Shown: piece by piece, positions 60,664-64,000 of the stretch
Layout of the letters: every line of letters begins with the position of its first letter
How positions within the stretch are numbered: position 1 is the first letter of the stretch
Assembly: GCF_002775205.1 (NCBI RefSeq)
Contig: NC_036458.1
Span: forward strand, 3,192,560-3,256,559
Reading direction: 5' to 3'
Source of the DNA: Xiphophorus maculatus
Taxonomy: Eukaryota > Chordata > Actinopteri > Cyprinodontiformes > Poeciliidae
Length of the DNA: 64,000 nt
Translations under genes and position numbers: made by a program
The notes under the pieces: generated by a model
What the model saw: only the letters and a program-made list of their open reading frames with translations
The model's database searches: none
Told to the model about the DNA's origin: nothing

Positions 60664-62737
60664 CCCCGATGACCCCAGATGACCCCAAGAATGCTCAGCA
60701 AACCACCTCAAAGGAAACTAAAGCTGCAGTTTGTAACTTTCAAAAAGAATATTTGTTAAAACTGTCACCATGACTTGACTGTTTGTTATGAGACAAATAA
60801 TTTGTGAAAAGATCCATGTCTATTGACTTCGGAAGAAATGAACCACTCCCGTCCAAAAACAACCAATCAGAGTGAGGAGGAGGGTCTTAGCGCTGTCAAT
60901 CATCCTCATGTGCTTACAGAGAAGAAAAAACTTACTGCTACAGGAAAACCGTTTATTCGTTGTCATCTGTGGCCATGCTAACTAGCTTTAGTATTCACGT
61001 TAGCAGAGAGCAAAGGGGAAAAGTTGAGAGGTGATTGGCATCACTAAGACCCGCCTCCTGGCTCTGATTGGTTGCTTCTAGTTAGCACTTGGAGAAGCAA
61101 GAAGAGCTCTAATTTTTTCACAGATTATCTCTCATATACAGTCACAACTTAACGACAGTTTCAACAAATATGTAAAGAAAGATTTATAAAAGTTACATAC
61201 TTCAGTTTGAAACCTGATTTAAAATGATTGTTTCTGATAAAAAAAGCTACGTTCACACAGCAGGCAAATGCTATATCCGCATTTTTCACGACTGTCTGAA
61301 CGGTTTAATTCTGATCTTTTCACAGAATAAACTATCAGACATCAGATGCGTTCCACTTCCAGAAGTTCTCCGTTCACACAGAAGTTTGATTGCGATTTCA
61401 TTTAATCAGTAGCGTGAACGGCCACGCATAAAAATATAAGGATTTTAGGAAAAATAAAATAATTGAAAATGAGCATCAAGACCCGCTGTGGGAATGTAGC
61501 CAAGTACAATCAAGCCATGACTCCTGCAGAACCTTTCAGAACCATAAAACTACGGGTCAAAGGTCAAAGACTTACCAGTAGTTAATCCCTAGAAGTTCTG
61601 ATTATTGGATGTTTTTAAAGAACTCCCACAGAACCAGATGGACTTTTCCAAGGATGTTAATGACGATGACAACAAACCTACAACTCTGAAAGTTTTTCCT
61701 TGCACACATCATCCTTTCAGAGCTCAACCTGTGAACTGTATACGTGCTGTTTCCATGGTAACTGCCTCCCACCTCAGGGTTCACAGCCTCCTGACTCTGT
61801 CTGCAGCTGTTCACCTAATTTATGTGCTAAAAATGTCAAATAAATCCTGTGAAGTCAGTGCAGGTTGGGTTCTTTGTGTCTATGTTCAAATGATTTGAAA
61901 GGATTTCAAAGTTTAATCATCCAGAATGAGTGTTTGTGTTGTACAAATGACTAAAACTGGTAAATACGAGTGAAACGGATCAGTTCAGAGTTACAGAAAC
62001 CAGACCATAGGCTGCTGAAAGCATTGTTTTTCATTTCTTTCTTCAGAATCATTTTAAATTTAGTTTTATGTTCTTACACTGAAGAATTTTTTACATTTTT
62101 TAACTTTAGATACACTTTTTAGTTCTTGCTTTTATTGAGATTGTTTTTTTTTATTGTGACAGAATTTAATTTATTTTGTAATAATTTTGAAAACTTAAAA
62201 AATCTATTGAAAATGTGGTTATCATTATTATTAATAATTTTATTTAGGATAATGATTTCTAAAAATAGAGAACATTTAAAAAGAATTTGCTGTATGATAA
62301 ATAGTTAAGAACTTATTAATCTTATTGTATTTCTCATATAGAGACTTGTCATTAAAGGTGAGATTTACCAATAATAAATCTCTAATAATAATTAGATAAT
62401 TAATCATTCTTTTTTTCTAATATGTAAAATTTGGTTTGTTTGTTTCTAATCTGCACTTGTGAATAAAAACAAATACAAGTACAAATTAGCTTATTAATCA
62501 AATTATATATTATTTATTCAAAGTAAAAGCATCAACTTTATTTATTTTTTCTGTTGCTTGTGACTGAGCGAAGCAGGATCGAGTCATCTGGGATCGACTG
62601 CCTCTGCCTGCTGTTTTCTCTCCACCATCAACTGCTCTGGTCTGCAGAGTGAATACTGTCCAGTCATTGTGAGGATCAGCTTCAGCTGCTCCCAACATCG
62701 AACCCCTCGGAACCGCACAGTTCGGCCCAAACACAGT
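60664..62737. other. Intergenic stretch between LRRC3C-like and PSMD3
   Basis: No gene is seen; in human this interval holds GSDMA. 61245-61430 (CTACGTTCACACAGCAGGCA ... CCGTTCACACAGAAG) looks like a MITE with GTTCACACAG ends. 62060-62520 is AT-rich. The last 150 bp is the PSMD3 promoter region. Confidence 0.45.
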
Positions 62738-62933
62738 ATGAAGGAGACAGCGGCCAAGCGGAGAGACAAGGCGGGCGGTCGGGACCGGGACAAGTCTAAC
62801 AAGGAACCCAAAGAGCCGAAGGAGGTGAAGCCCGCGATGGCGGCCGCGGAGCCGCAGGACGTGGAGATGCCGGAGGAGGAGACGACAAACGCGGTCAAGC
62901 TGCCCAAGGAGCAGGACAGCCTCACACTGGAGG
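62738..62933 (+). CDS. psmd3: PSMD3 (Rpn3), 26S proteasome regulatory subunit, first coding exon
   Basis: ATG at 62738 opens MKETAAKRRDKAGGRDRDKS. The exon continues to PQDVEMPEEE and ends SLTLE, matching human PSMD3 (MKQEGSARRRGADK..., PQDVEMKEE, TVTLED). The donor GAGG/GTAATC leaves phase 1, which fits the following Asp of the human protein. PSMD3 is a PCI-domain subunit of the proteasome lid, and the PCI part lies beyond the window. The lysine- and glutamate-rich start is normal for the family. It is syntenic with LRRC3C. Confidence 0.9.
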
Positions 62934-63489
62934 GTAATCCTGGGTCTGATGTTCGGGTAGAACCGGGGGAACCTGTCCGGTACTGAAGTCACTGTGGTTC
63001 TGGACACTTTACTGGACTTGTTAGCTCTAGCCTGTTAGCATAAAACCAACTACTGCTAGATGCCGTAAAACGGCAGAAGGGACGTAAGAACCTCCAAAAG
63101 TCTGTTTTTATGTCGTTTATTTTACGTTTAACGGATCTAGTTCGTGGTCTGACCCGAACAACTTTGGAGTATAAATAGTAAACGGTGAGACAGCAGAAAA
63201 TAACCATTTCAGTGTTTTGGCCTCAGGACGGTTTAGGATGCTAATGTTGCTTCTGCTGCTGAATCATTGTTTATCAAGGTATCACATCTCCTGTAGAACC
63301 GTTTACGGTTCTGCTGGGACCGGTCACTCCAGAATGGACCAGTTTAAGTCCATTTATGTGGTTCGTTTGTCTTCAGATCCTGAAGGATTCAGTGATCAAG
63401 GATTAAAATGCAACTTTTAGATGAAATCCACGATGTTCCTGCTGCAAAGTTCTGGAAAGACGTGTGAAGGGATCACAGAACCGGACCCT

Positions 63490-63640
63490 TCATGGTTTGG
63501 ATCTTACCGAACCAGGCGCAGTGATCCAGTTCAGTTAGGAGATTTGTCCTAAGCTACAGCTCCGTGTTCCTCTGGAGTGCCTCAAGGCTCCGTCCTGGGC
63601 CTGGTGCAGTTTTTAACTCAACTGGGGTTGATTAAAAAAA
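63490..63640 (+). mobile_element. LINE reverse-transcriptase fragment (L2/Rex1-like)
   Basis: The plus strand encodes a WFGSYRTRRSDPVQ-like phrase, then SSGVPQGSVLGLVQF, the reverse-transcriptase motif GVPQGSVLGPLLF of L2/CR1/Rex1-type LINEs. It is a short decayed piece in PSMD3 intron 1. Confidence 0.7.
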
Positions 63641-63654
63641 CAAAACATAATTCT

Positions 63655-63785
63655 CATTGCGAATTTATTCTCGTAATTTTACGACTTTATTCCTTTAATA
63701 TTATGACTTTATTCTCGTAATTGAATGTCTCTAGTTTCGTAACTTTATTATTGTAATTTTAGGACTTTATTCTTGTAATTAAAAC
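63655..63785. repeat. Degenerate TTTATTCTCGTAATTTTACGAC repeat
   Basis: Imperfect units of about 20-24 bp on the theme ACTTTATTCTCGTAATTTTA repeat five or six times. This is a common low-complexity motif in fish introns. Confidence 0.7.
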
Positions 63786-64000
63786 CAAAAATCTTTTAGT
63801 GTGGAACTGATACAATGTTATAAGTTTCACGACTAGAAATTAAATCGGTCTTAATTTTACTTAGATTTTTGTCTGTTTTTTTTTCTTACAGTTTTGACAT
63901 GAACTCAGAATTTTGATCTCAGAAGCTTAAAGGGAGAATTCTGAGAGAAAAGTCTGAATAATTTTTTTATGTTTTTCAGTGACTCCAATTCTCTTCATTA

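Noticed and set aside
60664-62737. A gasdermin gene expected from human synteny (GSDMA between LRRC3C and PSMD3)
   Set aside because: No open frame or gasdermin-like motif in the interval; it is absent here.

Overview
This is vertebrate nuclear DNA, most likely from a teleost fish (probably a percomorph; a livebearer-like species is a guess). The evidence is split vertebrate genes with GT/AG introns, fish-type NLR and SE-cephalotoxin-like genes, and many short DNA transposons of kinds typical of fish. Conserved housekeeping genes lie at both ends: CASC3 at the left (minus strand, 5' part only), and WNK4 (minus), an LRRC3C-like gene (plus) and PSMD3 (plus, first exon only) at the right. CASC3, LRRC3C and PSMD3 are neighbours on human 17q21, so the window is an old syntenic block with an accessory insertion in the middle.

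The middle, about 5.3-40 kb, looks like an immune island with every gene on the minus strand. In order it holds: (i) an intact PYD-FISNA/NACHT-LRR-PRY/SPRY gene (5325-12720) whose exons join in phase into a 1200-residue protein; (ii) a type I membrane protein of the SE-cephalotoxin-like/rapunzel-like family with one EGF-like module (15865-17586); (iii) a tandem array of four genes (23277-24593, 27267-28885, 31338-33495, 36934-39262) that share a roughly 270-residue domain I cannot name. The domain has an invariant His-Gly and, exactly 30 residues after the His, an invariant Cys, each ending a hydrophobic strand. This resembles the His/Cys dyad layout of caspase/CHAT/gingipain-type (clan CD) proteases. 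The fourth gene fuses the domain to an apolipoprotein-L-like membrane domain; the other three carry a short leader exon instead.

Upstream of three of the four array genes there are ISRE/IRF-type motifs, one of them beside a TATA-like box. The gene-3 region has been rearranged: its promoter and leader exon are duplicated, and a truncated copy of the APOL exon sits between the two copies. The simplest reading is an interferon-responsive, recently expanding defence locus that pairs a putative protease-like domain with an APOL membrane module. That function is inference.

Right of the array, WNK4 (43311-56444) is resolved into 23 in-phase coding exons, with a perfect 98-bp fold-back in one intron. 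LRRC3C-like and PSMD3 follow on the plus strand. Mobile DNA is mostly short non-autonomous DNA elements, one of them a hAT element with an exact 8-bp target duplication, plus two LINE fragments. I saw no LTR or virus-like element, no CRISPR array and no tRNA or rRNA gene. Exon limits were read by eye from splice signals, phase and homology, without alignments or transcripts.
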